A stretch of DNA of 64,000 nucleotides from Streptomyces dioscori. GTDB taxonomy: Bacteria > Actinomycetota > Actinomycetes > Streptomycetales > Streptomycetaceae. The stretch spans positions 558,001 through 622,000 of the forward strand of contig NZ_KZ679038.1 in NCBI RefSeq assembly GCF_003024195.1, read 5' to 3'. Every line of letters begins with the position of its first letter. Within the stretch, counting starts at the first letter, position 1. A program made the position numbers and the translations under genes. The notes below the pieces were generated by a model. That model did no database searches. It saw nothing but the letters and a program-made list of their open reading frames with translations, and had not been told where the DNA came from. Below, in pieces: positions 24,580-32,690 of this stretch.

Positions 24580-25961
24580 AGCGGGTTTATGGGCTGCCCA
24601 TCCTGGCCCCGGTGTGCGGCCAGCGCAGTCGTCGACTCCTCGGGTGACAGGTACGAGCGGAACAGCGCCTCGGGGTCGTACCGGCGCCGCAGTTTCTCCA
24701 GTCGCGCGGCCTGCTCCGGTTCCAGCCCGTGGTCGGGACGGTCGGCCGGATTGGCGTCGGCGAACTGGGTGCCGTGCGCGACCGGGGCCATGGCCCGCAG
24801 CGCGTCGTGCGCCCAGGTCTCGTGGCTCAGGTCGTCGGCGGGGTCGTGCCACACGGCGTTCGGTGAGAAGTACAGCCGGGCCTGGGTGGACCAGCAGGCG
24901 TTCTCCCGGGTCGGCCGGCCGCCCCAGAGCATCCAGAGCAGGAAGCTGTCCGGGCCGGGCAGTCCGTCGAGCACCTCGCGGCCTGCGTCGAGCACGTCCT
25001 GGACGGGCGCGTCCGTCCACACTCCGTCGACCGCGTAGCGCCTGCCCCGGGGAGTCAGGCCGTCGGAGAGGGCGTACAGATCGTCCAGGGTCGACGGCGC
25101 CCGTTCCACCGTGCGGAGCGCATGCCGCAGGAAGGGCGCCTTCTCCAGCGGCTCCAGCATCTCCGGGCCCTCCTCCGGAGTGCAGAAGGCGGCTGCCGTG
25201 ATCATCGTGGCGGGCCGCGGTACGCCCGGCGTGCGGGCGACCTTGGCCGACATCTCCAGGGAGTCGGAGATTCCCGGCACTGCCTCGTGGGTCCAGGCCA
25301 GCACCTCGTCGCGCAGCTCGTGCGGGAACACGTACGCACTGCGCAGGATCTGCTCGTACGCCGGGTACACCCGCAGGTGGAAGCGCGTCACCACCGCGAA
25401 GAAGCCCGGCCCCGAGCCGCGTACGGCCCACATGAGGTCCGGGTGGGTCTCGTCGGTGGCGTGGACGAGGGTGCCGTCGGCGAGGACGGCGTCGACCGCC
25501 TCCACACTGAAGCAGGCCGGACCCAGTGCCCGCGAGTTCCAGCCGTAGCCGCCGCCTATCAGGAAGCCGCCCACGCCCACGGAGGGGCAGTGTCCGCTGG
25601 GGAAGACCAGCCCCTCCGCGGCGAGCAGCGCGTTGAAGCGGCTGCCCTGGACGGCGGGGCGGACGGTGGCCCGGCACCGGGGCGCGTCGACGACGACCTC
25701 GTCCAGGGCGGAGAGGTCGATCAGCAGACCGCCGTCCCGTACCCCGTTGCCTGTCCAGCTGTGGCCGCCGGAGCGGACGGAGACGCGCAGTCCGCGAGCC
25801 GCGGCCCAGCGCACTCCCGCCTGGACGTCACGGTCGCCGGCGGCCACGAGGATGGCATCGGGACGGCGGTCGGGCTTGCGCAGGTTCCAGACGGCGGCGA
25901 GCCGCGCTTCCTCGTAACCGGGGGCACCCCGGGTCAGAAGGACGCCGTCGAAATCACTCAT
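24576..25961 (-). CDS. FAD-linked oxidase, berberine-bridge-enzyme type (bicovalent flavin candidate)
   Basis: A 461-residue paralogue of the preceding oxidase, sharing the same domain order. His67 in RSGGHSW and Cys125 in GHCPSVGVGG are the two residues that give bicovalent (8-alpha-histidyl, 6-S-cysteinyl) FAD in this family. Bicovalent members often have an open active site and act on large or glycosylated substrates. Its ATG overlaps the stop of the amidohydrolase (ATGA), so it is the third gene of the SDR-amidohydrolase-oxidase operon. The two oxidases may perform successive steps or accept different isomers. Confidence 0.88.
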   Translation of the reverse strand: MSDFDGVLLTRGAPGYEEARLAAVWNLRKPDRRPDAILVAAGDRDVQAGVRWAAARGLRVSVRSGGHSWTGNGVRDGGLLIDLSALDEVVVDAPRCRATVRPAVQGSRFNALLAAEGLVFPSGHCPSVGVGGFLIGGGYGWNSRALGPACFSVEAVDAVLADGTLVHATDETHPDLMWAVRGSGPGFFAVVTRFHLRVYPAYEQILRSAYVFPHELRDEVLAWTHEAVPGISDSLEMSAKVARTPGVPRPATMITAAAFCTPEEGPEMLEPLEKAPFLRHALRTVERAPSTLDDLYALSDGLTPRGRRYAVDGVWTDAPVQDVLDAGREVLDGLPGPDSFLLWMLWGGRPTRENACWSTQARLYFSPNAVWHDPADDLSHETWAHDALRAMAPVAHGTQFADANPADRPDHGLEPEQAARLEKLRRRYDPEALFRSYLSPEESTTALAAHRGQDGQPINPL

Positions 25962-26950
25962 GTCTGCTCCACGTGCGGGTCGGGCGAGCCAGGTGAGTCG
26001 GTCGGGTCGGGCGGATCGGGCGCGTCGGGCGGATCGCCGAGGCCGGGCGGGAAGTCGAAGAGTTCGGCCGCGTTGTCGACCATGAGGCGGCGCAGCAGGA
26101 CGGGGTCGGGGGCGATGTCGGCGAGGAGGTCCACCAGCAGACCGTCGTCGGGAGCGGCGCCCCGGATGTTGACGTGGGGGTAGTCGGTACCCCACACGAC
26201 CCGGTCGGGAGCCTGCCGCACGAAGGACGCGGCCAGGGCCACGGCGTCGGCGTAGGGCGGCCCCTGGCGGGAGATCCGGTCCACGCCGCTCACCTTCAGC
26301 CAGACGTCACCGGAGTCGAGGAGCCGGCGCAGGCCGCGCAGGGCGGGACTGTGCGGTCCGTCGCCGAGGTCGACCCGCGCGAGATGGTCGATCACCACGC
26401 GGCCGGGCAGGGAGCGGACGAGAGCTTCGTGGTCGGCGACCTCGGCTCCGGTGAGGTGGAGTTCGCAGGCCCAGCCGAGACCGTCGACGCGTTCCAGCAC
26501 GGAGTCGATCTCCTCACGGGTGGGCGCGGTGCGCAGGTGCGGCAGGAAGTTGAGCCGGAACGCGCGCACTCCGGCCCGGTGCAGCCCCTCGATCTCCCCT
26601 CGCGTGGTCCGTTCGCCGATGAGGGCGACTCCGCGCAGCGTGCCACGGCCTGCTGTGAGGGCGTCCAGGAGTGTGCGGTGGTCGTGGCCGTTGCAGGACG
26701 ACTGGACGACGACCGCCCGGGACATGCCCAGCTGGGCGTGGAGGGCCGCGACCTGTTCCTTGGGCGCGTCGACGGGGGTGAAGGTGCGCTCGGGTGCGTA
26801 GGGGAAGACCGCGGCGGGACCGAGGATGTGGCAGTGCGCGTCGCAACTGCCCGGCGGCAGCACCAGCGTGGGTCTGCGCGGAGCCGGATGCGGGGGCGGG
26901 CAGCCCGGCGAAGGTGCCGGGGGCGTCGTCTGAAGGGCGGGCTCAGTCAC
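25958..26950 (-). CDS. Amidohydrolase, 2-pyrone-4,6-dicarboxylate lactonase (LigI)-like
   Basis: A 330-residue amidohydrolase-superfamily (amidohydro_2) enzyme. DAHCHI with His39 and His41 begins the barrel, RLNFLP and ELHLTG follow, and WGTDYPHVN holds the late Asp. The opening DAHCHILGP and SSCNGHDH resemble LigI, which opens a lactone ring without a bound metal. A Pro/Asp-rich C-terminal tail of about 25 residues is extra. It starts at GTG 26950, overlapping the SDR stop by eight bases. In context it probably hydrolyses a lactone produced by the oxidases or dehydrogenase. Confidence 0.85.
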   Translation of the reverse strand: MTEPALQTTPPAPSPGCPPPHPAPRRPTLVLPPGSCDAHCHILGPAAVFPYAPERTFTPVDAPKEQVAALHAQLGMSRAVVVQSSCNGHDHRTLLDALTAGRGTLRGVALIGERTTRGEIEGLHRAGVRAFRLNFLPHLRTAPTREEIDSVLERVDGLGWACELHLTGAEVADHEALVRSLPGRVVIDHLARVDLGDGPHSPALRGLRRLLDSGDVWLKVSGVDRISRQGPPYADAVALAASFVRQAPDRVVWGTDYPHVNIRGAAPDDGLLVDLLADIAPDPVLLRRLMVDNAAELFDFPPGLGDPPDAPDPPDPTDSPGSPDPHVEQT

Positions 26951-27767
26951 AGCGCGCCGTCATTCCGCCGTCGACGACGATCTCGGTGCCGGTGACGAAC
27001 CGGGCCTCGTCGGACGCCAGGAACAGCGCCGCGTACGCCGTGTCCCGGCCGTCGCCCATGAATCCCAGTGGGATACGGGCCTGGCGCTGGGCGAGCAGTT
27101 TCTCCACGTCGCCGTCGGCACGCTGATGGGCCAGGCGTGCCTCGACCATCGGGGTGTGCAGCTGCCCGGGGACCACGGTGTTCACCCGGATGCGGTCGGG
27201 TGCGTACTGGACGGCCGTCACACGGGAGAGCTGGATGACGGCGGCCTTGGCGGCCGCGTACCCCACCTGTGCGGCTCCGGTCCAGCGCAGCCCGGACGCG
27301 GAGGCGGTGTTGACGATCGAGCCGCCGCCCCCGCGCCGCATGATCGGAACGGCGTGCTTGCAGGCCAGGAAGGCGCTGGTGAGGTTGGTGCGCAGCTGGC
27401 TGTCCCAGTCCTCCAGGGACAGTTCGGCCGCTCCGCCCGCGCAAGAGCCTCCGACGTTGTTGATCAGGACGTCGATACGTCCCGCCTGCCGTTCGGTCTG
27501 CCGGAAGCAGTCCTCGACGGCGTCCGGTTCGGTCACGTCGAGCAGGTGGGTGTGGGCTGTGCCGCCCTCCTGGCGCACCTGGTCCGCGGTGACGCCGAGG
27601 GCGTCCTCGTCCCGGTCGGTGAGGTACACGGTGGCGCCCTCGCGGGCGAAGATCACGGCGGTGGCGCGGCCGTTGCCCCAGCCGGGGCCGACGCTGCCGG
27701 CGCCGCTGATGACGGCAACCCGCCCGGCCAGCCGGCCGGGTCGTGCGGAGGGCACGTCCTGGGTCAC
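26943..27767 (-). CDS. SDR-family NAD(P)-dependent oxidoreductase
   Basis: A 274-residue classical short-chain dehydrogenase. The cofactor site near residue 20 reads ISGAGSVGPGWGNG, longer than the usual TGxxxGIG. NNVG is the structural motif, NTASASG gives the Ser, and GYAAAKAA the Tyr and Lys. The C-terminus (FLASDEARFVTGTEIVVDGG) is typical. It is the first gene of the minus-strand operon, with GTG 27767 and a GGGAG ribosome site. It reads out of the divergent promoter that holds two TGTCGACA operators. It probably oxidises a hydroxyl group or reduces a ketone in the pathway. Confidence 0.9.
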   Translation of the reverse strand: MTQDVPSARPGRLAGRVAVISGAGSVGPGWGNGRATAVIFAREGATVYLTDRDEDALGVTADQVRQEGGTAHTHLLDVTEPDAVEDCFRQTERQAGRIDVLINNVGGSCAGGAAELSLEDWDSQLRTNLTSAFLACKHAVPIMRRGGGGSIVNTASASGLRWTGAAQVGYAAAKAAVIQLSRVTAVQYAPDRIRVNTVVPGQLHTPMVEARLAHQRADGDVEKLLAQRQARIPLGFMGDGRDTAYAALFLASDEARFVTGTEIVVDGGMTARCD

Positions 27768-27882
27768 GGAGGTCTCCCTTGGTCGGAGCCCGGTCCGGGC
27801 TCGGGGTGGAACGCCGGCTCTGGCGTGACGCCGCCCCGGCGTGCTGCCTCTGAGCGGCCGGGCCGGCTGACGGCAGTCTCAC

Positions 27883-27897
27883 CTAGTGTCGACAGAA
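27883..27897. promoter_or_regulatory. TGTCGACA operator 3
   Basis: CTAGTGTCGACAGAA, the exact inverted copy of operator 2, lies 116 bp upstream of the SDR start. Confidence 0.7.
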
Positions 27898-27946
27898 TGT
27901 AAACATGGACGGGATATCACACGGATCTTCATGCATGATCGACGCA

Positions 27947-27959
27947 TAGTGTCGACAGA
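27947..27959. promoter_or_regulatory. TGTCGACA operator 4
   Basis: TAGTGTCGACAGA repeats operator 3 in the same orientation exactly 63 bp away, about six helical turns, and 72 bp upstream of the DRE-TIM gene start. The pair lies between two divergent operons. It favours cooperative or looped binding by one dimeric regulator, for example of the GntR type. Confidence 0.7.
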
Positions 27960-28030
27960 CAGTTGTGAGTGATGCTTGAATGACACTCAGCCAGACCCGT
28001 TCCCGTACGTTTCCGTCTCCGGAGGGATCC

Positions 28031-29380
28031 ATGGACAAGCCGGCCGTCTTCACCGACGAGGAGATCACCCGCTTCCGCGCGGAACTGGCCGGCAAACGCT
28101 CGCCGGGCGCGTACGAACCGGGCCGCTGGTCGGTGAGCCCGCTCACCCGCCGCCCCGAGGTACGCGGGCCGATGCCCGGGTCGGTGCGCCTGCGCGACGC
28201 CACCTTGCGATCGGTGGAGACCCTGCCCGGTGTCGTCGCCTCCACCGAGGCGAAGGAGGCGTTTCTGCGCCGACTCGCCGGTGCCGGGGTCCACGAGGTG
28301 GTCACGGCCGGTCTCGCCGGGCGCGACGACAAGGCGTTGCGCGCGGAGGTCGAGGTCATCAAGGGCGAGAATCCCGACTGCCGGGCGGTGCTGCCCCTGC
28401 TGCGCACCACCGCCGACATCGACCGCGCCGCCGACGCGGGCTACGACGCCGTACAGATCTGGGTCCAGGGCCTCGGCGAGGCGTCACTCGTCTACAACCC
28501 GGCCGTCTACCAGCAGGCCTGGCGGGGCGAGGACTGGCGCGGCCCGGCAACGCCCCGTGGGCGTGCCGACGTTGTCGCCCGCGCCCTGCCCCTGATCCGG
28601 CACGCCCGCTCGCGCGGGCTCGACGCCGTCGTCCCGATGCTGATGGTCTCGTACCTCACCGACGACGTCCTCGACGAGTCGGTCACCGCGCTGACGGCCG
28701 CGGGCGCCACCGAAATCACCCTCTTCGACGGCCCCGGCGCCATGAGCCCCGAGGCGTACGCCCATCTGGTCACCCGCACCAAGGAACTCGCCCCGGCGGT
28801 CGAGGTCGGCCTGCATCCGCACAACACGTTCGGCCTGGCCGTCGCCTGCGCGGTCGCCGCCGTCCGGGCGGGCGCCGATGTCGTCGAACTGTCGGTCAAC
28901 GGCTACTGCGGCGGCCCCGGCAACGCCGACCTGGCCGCCACCGCGCTGGCCTTCGAGGCCCTGTACGGGGTGCGCACCGGGATCAGGACCGAGCGCCTGA
29001 CCGAACTCGCCCGCGCCGGTGAGGAGTTGACGGGTTATCACCTGGCGTGGAATCACCCGGTGACCGGCACGAGCGCCTTCTCCTGGGGCGGGATGGACCT
29101 CATCACCCAGGAGACCGCGGTCGATCCCCTGCTGCACAACTGTCTGGAGCCGGCCCTCGTCGGCAACGCGCGCAAGGTCCCCTTCACCCCCGACAGCGGC
29201 CCGTACACCCTCGCCGACAAGCTGACCGCGCTGGGTGTCGACACCACGGTCGCCCAGGTCGACGAGATCCTGCGCAGGGCCCGTGACGTCATGACGCGGG
29301 AAGCCAGGCTGCTCACCGACGCGGACCTGGCGGCCCTCGCGCGCGAGGTGACCGGGGCCCCGGCTCGTACGGAGCGATGA
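28031..29380 (+). CDS. DRE-TIM (HMGL-like) metallo-aldolase/lyase of unknown substrate
   Basis: A 449-residue TIM-barrel protein. RDATLR (55-60) is the DRE-type opening with the metal Asp56, HPHNTFG (262-268) gives the paired His metal ligands, and NGYCGGPGNAD (290-300) is the glycine-rich signature with Cys seen in HMG-CoA lyase, isopropylmalate synthase and 4-hydroxy-2-oxovalerate aldolase. The chain is longer than HMG-CoA lyase and lacks the LeuA regulatory domain. ATG 28031 follows GGAGG. It is the first gene of the plus-strand operon with a CMD-like protein and a CoA transferase, so it probably cleaves or forms a C-C bond on a ring-opened or CoA-linked intermediate. Confidence 0.85.
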   Translation: MDKPAVFTDEEITRFRAELAGKRSPGAYEPGRWSVSPLTRRPEVRGPMPGSVRLRDATLRSVETLPGVVASTEAKEAFLRRLAGAGVHEVVTAGLAGRDDKALRAEVEVIKGENPDCRAVLPLLRTTADIDRAADAGYDAVQIWVQGLGEASLVYNPAVYQQAWRGEDWRGPATPRGRADVVARALPLIRHARSRGLDAVVPMLMVSYLTDDVLDESVTALTAAGATEITLFDGPGAMSPEAYAHLVTRTKELAPAVEVGLHPHNTFGLAVACAVAAVRAGADVVELSVNGYCGGPGNADLAATALAFEALYGVRTGIRTERLTELARAGEELTGYHLAWNHPVTGTSAFSWGGMDLITQETAVDPLLHNCLEPALVGNARKVPFTPDSGPYTLADKLTALGVDTTVAQVDEILRRARDVMTREARLLTDADLAALAREVTGAPARTER

Positions 29381-29985
29381 CGATGCCCTCGAACCCACCC
29401 GAACCCGCCGGCCGTCTCCCTCTCCTGCACCCCGACAGCCTCTCCCCCGCCCAGCGGCTCCTGTACGACGAGATCACCGGCGGCCCACGCTCCGGCGGCC
29501 CTCAGCTGTTCGCTCTCACCGACACCGAGGGGCGGTTCAACGGCCCCTTCAACGCAATGCTGTTCAGCCCGCGGCTGGGCCGCGACCTCCAGGGGCTGGG
29601 CGCGGCGATCCGCTATCGCACGGACCTGTCGCCGCGGGTTCGCGAAACAGCCGTCCTCGTCGTGGCCGCGGTCTGGGACAGCGACTTCGAGCGGTACGCC
29701 CATGAACCGCTGGCCAGGGCCGCCGGGCTCACCGGGGCGGAGGTCCGCGCCCTGCGCGAAGGAGCCGATCCGGGCCTCACCGACCCGTACGAGCACGCCG
29801 CGTGGTCGGCCACCCGCGCCCTCGCCGACCCCTCGGACCCGCTCGACGACGACTGGTACGCGACCGCCCGCGCCGCCCTGGGCGAGGCCGCCCTCTTCGA
29901 ACTCTCCACGCTGGTCGGCTACTACGCCACGCTCGCCCTCCAACTGCGCCTGTTCCGCGTACCCGTGAAGGAGTCCCGTCCGTGA
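29377..29985 (+). CDS. Carboxymuconolactone decarboxylase-like (AhpD/CMD fold) protein
   Basis: A 202-residue all-helical protein of the CMD group: FNAMLFSPRLGRDLQGLGAAIRYRTDLSPRVRETAVLVVAA, then FERYAHEPLARAAGL. It keeps the His-containing YAHE motif but has no CxxC, so it is CMD-like rather than an AhpD-type peroxidase. Its ATG overlaps the previous stop (ATGA). Family members decarboxylate gamma-carboxymuconolactone or have unknown roles. In this operon it may decarboxylate or isomerise a lactone or acid intermediate. Confidence 0.8.
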   Translation: MTMPSNPPEPAGRLPLLHPDSLSPAQRLLYDEITGGPRSGGPQLFALTDTEGRFNGPFNAMLFSPRLGRDLQGLGAAIRYRTDLSPRVRETAVLVVAAVWDSDFERYAHEPLARAAGLTGAEVRALREGADPGLTDPYEHAAWSATRALADPSDPLDDDWYATARAALGEAALFELSTLVGYYATLALQLRLFRVPVKESRP

Positions 29986-29998
29986 AAGAGCCCCGTCC

Positions 29999-30754
29999 GT
30001 GAACAAGGTGCACCCGGCCGCCGCCGAGGCGGTCCATGACATCGCCGACGGATCGTCGCTGGCCGTAGGCGGGTTCGGCCTGAGCGGCGTGCCGAACGTG
30101 GTGATCGGCGCGCTGCACGCCCGGGGCAGCACCGGCCTGTCCGTCGTCTCCAACAACTGCGGTGTCGACGGCGCGGGTCTCGGCATCCTGCTCGCCGCCG
30201 GCCGGATCAGCCGGGTGACCGGCTCGTACGTCGGCGAGAACAAGGAGTTCGCCCGGCAGTACCTCTCCGGCGAACTGGAGGTCGAGCTGGTGCCCCAGGG
30301 CACGCTCGCGGAACGGCTGCGCGCCGGGGGCGCCGGTGTCCCGGCGTTCTACACCCCGGCCGGCGTCGGCACCCAGGTCGCCGACGGCGGACTGCCGTGG
30401 CGGTACGCGGCCGACGGCTCGGTGGCGGTCGCCTCGCCGGCGAAGGAGACCCGGACGTTCGTCGGCCGGTCGCACGTCCTCGAACTCGGCATCACCACCG
30501 ACTTCGCCCTCGTACGCGCCTGGCGCGGGGACGCCCACGGCAACCTGGTCTTCCGCAGGGCCGCCGCCAACTTCAACCCGCTGGCCGCCATGGCCGGCCG
30601 CGTCACGATCGCGGAGGTGGAGGAACTCGTCGAGCCGGGAGACCTCGCTCCCGACGAGGTGCACCTGCCCGGTGTGTTCGTCCAGCGGGTCGTGCCCCTG
30701 ACCCCGGAACAGGCCACCGACAAGAGGATCGAGAAGAGGACGGTGCGCCGCTGA
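29999..30754 (+). CDS. scoA: 3-oxoacid CoA-transferase, subunit A
   Basis: A 251-residue alpha subunit of a class I CoA transferase. [17 protein letters not shown] near residue 20 is the oxyanion and CoA-binding GGFGxxGxP motif, and [43 protein letters not shown] regions, split here across residues 75-115, are canonical. It pairs with the next gene. It starts at GTG 29999; a 12-bp duplication (CCCGTCCGTGAA) brackets the join to the previous gene. The symbol follows succinyl-CoA:3-ketoacid transferase; 3-oxoadipate transferase (PcaI) is an equally good alternative and fits aromatic catabolism. Confidence 0.9.
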   Translation: MNKVHPAAAEAVHDIADGSSLAVGGFGLSGVPNVVIGALHARGSTGLSVVSNNCGVDGAGLGILLAAGRISRVTGSYVGENKEFARQYLSGELEVELVPQGTLAERLRAGGAGVPAFYTPAGVGTQVADGGLPWRYAADGSVAVASPAKETRTFVGRSHVLELGITTDFALVRAWRGDAHGNLVFRRAAANFNPLAAMAGRVTIAEVEELVEPGDLAPDEVHLPGVFVQRVVPLTPEQATDKRIEKRTVRR

Positions 30755-31398
30755 TGGCCTGGACCCGTGAACAGATGGCGGCCCGCGCCGCAGGCGAGCT
30801 GACCGACGGCTCGTACGTCAATCTGGGCATTGGGCTGCCCACGACGATCCCGGACCACCTGTCCCCTGACGTACAGGTGACCCTGCACTCGGAGAACGGC
30901 ATCCTCGGCACCGGCCCGTACCCCGAGGAGCGGGCGGTGGACCCGGACCTGATCAACGCGGGCAAGGAGACGGTGACCGTCCTGCCCGGGGCCTCCTTCT
31001 TCGACTCCGCGCTGTCCTTCGGCATGATCAGGGGCGGTCATGTCGACACCGCCGTCCTGGGCGCGCTGCAGGTGTCCGCTTCGGGCGACCTGGCCAACTG
31101 GAGCGTCCCGGGCAGGATGATCAAGGGGATGGGGGGTGCGATGGACCTGATCCACGGGGCCCGCCGGGTCATCGTGCTGATGGAGCACACCGCCAAGGAC
31201 GGAACGCCGAAGCTCGTCGACACCTGCACGCTGCCGCTCACCGGCCGCGCCTGCGTCCATCGTGTCATCACCGACCTGGGCGTCTTCGACATCACGCCGG
31301 ACGGCCTGACCACCGTGGAGAGGGCGCCCGGCGTGACGGCCGGGGAGATCACGGCGCGTACGGGGGCGCCGGTACGGACACGGGATCCGCTCACGTGA
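30754..31398 (+). CDS. scoB: 3-oxoacid CoA-transferase, subunit B
   Basis: A 214-residue beta subunit. [10 protein letters not shown] near residue 25 and the catalytic Glu in [11 protein letters not shown] near residue 48 identify it; this Glu forms the CoA thioester intermediate. [18 protein letters not shown] is also conserved. Its ATG overlaps the subunit A stop as TGATG. It moves CoA from a donor such as succinyl-CoA to a 3-oxo acid so that a thiolase can cleave it. No thiolase gene is in the window. Confidence 0.92.
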   Translation: MAWTREQMAARAAGELTDGSYVNLGIGLPTTIPDHLSPDVQVTLHSENGILGTGPYPEERAVDPDLINAGKETVTVLPGASFFDSALSFGMIRGGHVDTAVLGALQVSASGDLANWSVPGRMIKGMGGAMDLIHGARRVIVLMEHTAKDGTPKLVDTCTLPLTGRACVHRVITDLGVFDITPDGLTTVERAPGVTAGEITARTGAPVRTRDPLT

Positions 31399-31422
31399 GG
31401 ATGTCCGCCCGGACCAGGTCGT

Positions 31423-32499
31423 TCAACGGCGTCCTGCGGTGCCGGATCCGCCGAACCCGAGGTCGTGTCCGCGCTCACCGGGCGGATCGAAGAAGCGTTC
31501 CACGTCGGTGTCGGTGATCTCGGCGAGGGTGGCGGGCGACCAGCGCGGGGTGCGGTCCTTGTCGATGACCTGGGCGCGGATGCCCTCGACCAGGTCGGGG
31601 GTGGTCAGGGCCGCGCAGGACACGCGGTACTCCTGCTCCAGCACGCGCTCCAGCGAATCGAGACGCCGGGCACGGCGTACGGCGGCCAGGGTGACCTTCA
31701 GCGCCGTGGGCGACTTGGCGAGAAGGGTCTCCGCGGTCTCCTTGGCCACCGGATCGCCGTGGTCGAGCAGCCGTCGCACGATCTCCTCGACGGTGTCGGC
31801 GGAGAAGCAGGAGTCGGTCCACTCCCGCTGGCGGGCCAGTTCCCCCTCCGGCGCGGGCCGCGCATACCTCGCCGACGCTGCCCGTGCGGGCAGCTCGGCG
31901 AGGTCGCCGAGGAAGCCCGGGAGCGACGCGGACGGTACGTAGTGGTCGGCGAGCCCGCACAGCAGGGCGTCGTCGGCGCCGATCGCCGCGCCCGTCAGCG
32001 CGAGCCGGGTGCCCAGTTCACCCGGCGCGCGGGAGAGGAGGTAGGTGCCGCCGACGTCGGGCACGAAACCGATGCCGGTCTCGGGCATGGCGATCCTCGA
32101 CCGTTCGGTGACGACCCGGACGCTGCCGTGCGCGGAGATCCCGACACCCCCGCCCATGACGATGCCGTCCATGACGGCGACGTACGGCTTGGACCAGCGG
32201 GCGATCCGGGCGTTGAGGCGGTACTCGTCGCGCCAGAACGCGGCCGCGGCGGTGCCGTCCCCGTCGCGGGCGTCGTCGTGGATGGCACGGATGTCGCCGC
32301 CGGCGCACAGGCCGCGTTCCCCCGCTCCGGTGATGACGACCGTCTCCACGGCGGAGTCGTGCTCCCACGCGGTCAGCGCCGCGTCGACGCGCCGCACCAT
32401 TTCGTGGTCGAGGGCGTTGATGGCCCTCGGGCGGTTGAGGGTGATGTGGCCGGCCCGGCCGGCCGTGTGCAGCAGGACGGACTCCTCGCCGCCGGTCAT
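31423..32499 (-). CDS. 3-hydroxyisobutyryl-CoA hydrolase-like enoyl-CoA hydratase family protein
   Basis: A 358-residue crotonase-fold enzyme, longer than simple enoyl-CoA hydratases because of the C-terminal extension found in 3-hydroxyisobutyryl-CoA hydrolases. CAGGDIRAI holds the oxyanion-hole Gly. MGGGVGISAHGSVRVVTE and PETGIGFVPDVGGTYLLSR carry the catalytic Glu and Asp positions of the HIBCH group. It releases CoA from a 3-hydroxyacyl-CoA, usually in valine catabolism. It is convergent with the CoA-transferase operon. ATG 32499 overlaps the stop of a possible 14-codon leader. Confidence 0.88.
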   Translation of the reverse strand: MTGGEESVLLHTAGRAGHITLNRPRAINALDHEMVRRVDAALTAWEHDSAVETVVITGAGERGLCAGGDIRAIHDDARDGDGTAAAAFWRDEYRLNARIARWSKPYVAVMDGIVMGGGVGISAHGSVRVVTERSRIAMPETGIGFVPDVGGTYLLSRAPGELGTRLALTGAAIGADDALLCGLADHYVPSASLPGFLGDLAELPARAASARYARPAPEGELARQREWTDSCFSADTVEEIVRRLLDHGDPVAKETAETLLAKSPTALKVTLAAVRRARRLDSLERVLEQEYRVSCAALTTPDLVEGIRAQVIDKDRTPRWSPATLAEITDTDVERFFDPPGERGHDLGFGGSGTAGRR

Positions 32500-32540
32500 C
32501 GGCGTACGTCCGGCAGACCGCGGGCCACGATGACGTGCAT
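32496..32540 (-). CDS. Possible 14-residue leader peptide
   Basis: ATG 32540 opens MHVIVARGLPDVRR, whose stop overlaps the hydrolase start as ATGA. A GGAAGGA purine run lies 11 bases upstream, rather far. It could couple ribosome entry to the hydrolase gene or be chance. Confidence 0.25.
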   Translation of the reverse strand: MHVIVARGLPDVRR

Positions 32541-32626
32541 GGTTCGTTGGTTCCTTCCGGGTTGCGACGGACACATGGTGCAGGCGATCTTCTCAGTGCC
32601 GCGTGCGGCCGCGCGGTCCGGGGCAC

Positions 32627-32670
32627 CGCGACGGCCCCGGGACTCCTGGAGGAGTCCCGGGGCCGTCGCG
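32627..32670. terminator. Very stable hairpin, 21-bp perfect stem
   Basis: Arms 32627-32647 and 32650-32670 pair without mismatch around a GG centre; the left arm begins CGCGACGGCCCCGGG. It lies 21 bases past the PRC-barrel stop, so it ends that minus-strand transcript. Confidence 0.85.
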
Positions 32671-32690
32671 TGATGCGGAACAGGTCCGGC

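Noticed and set aside
23064..32499. Secondary-metabolite biosynthetic gene cluster
   Set aside because: BBE oxidases and SDRs occur in such clusters, but there is no PKS, NRPS, terpene or RiPP core gene. The CoA transferase and lactonase point to catabolism.
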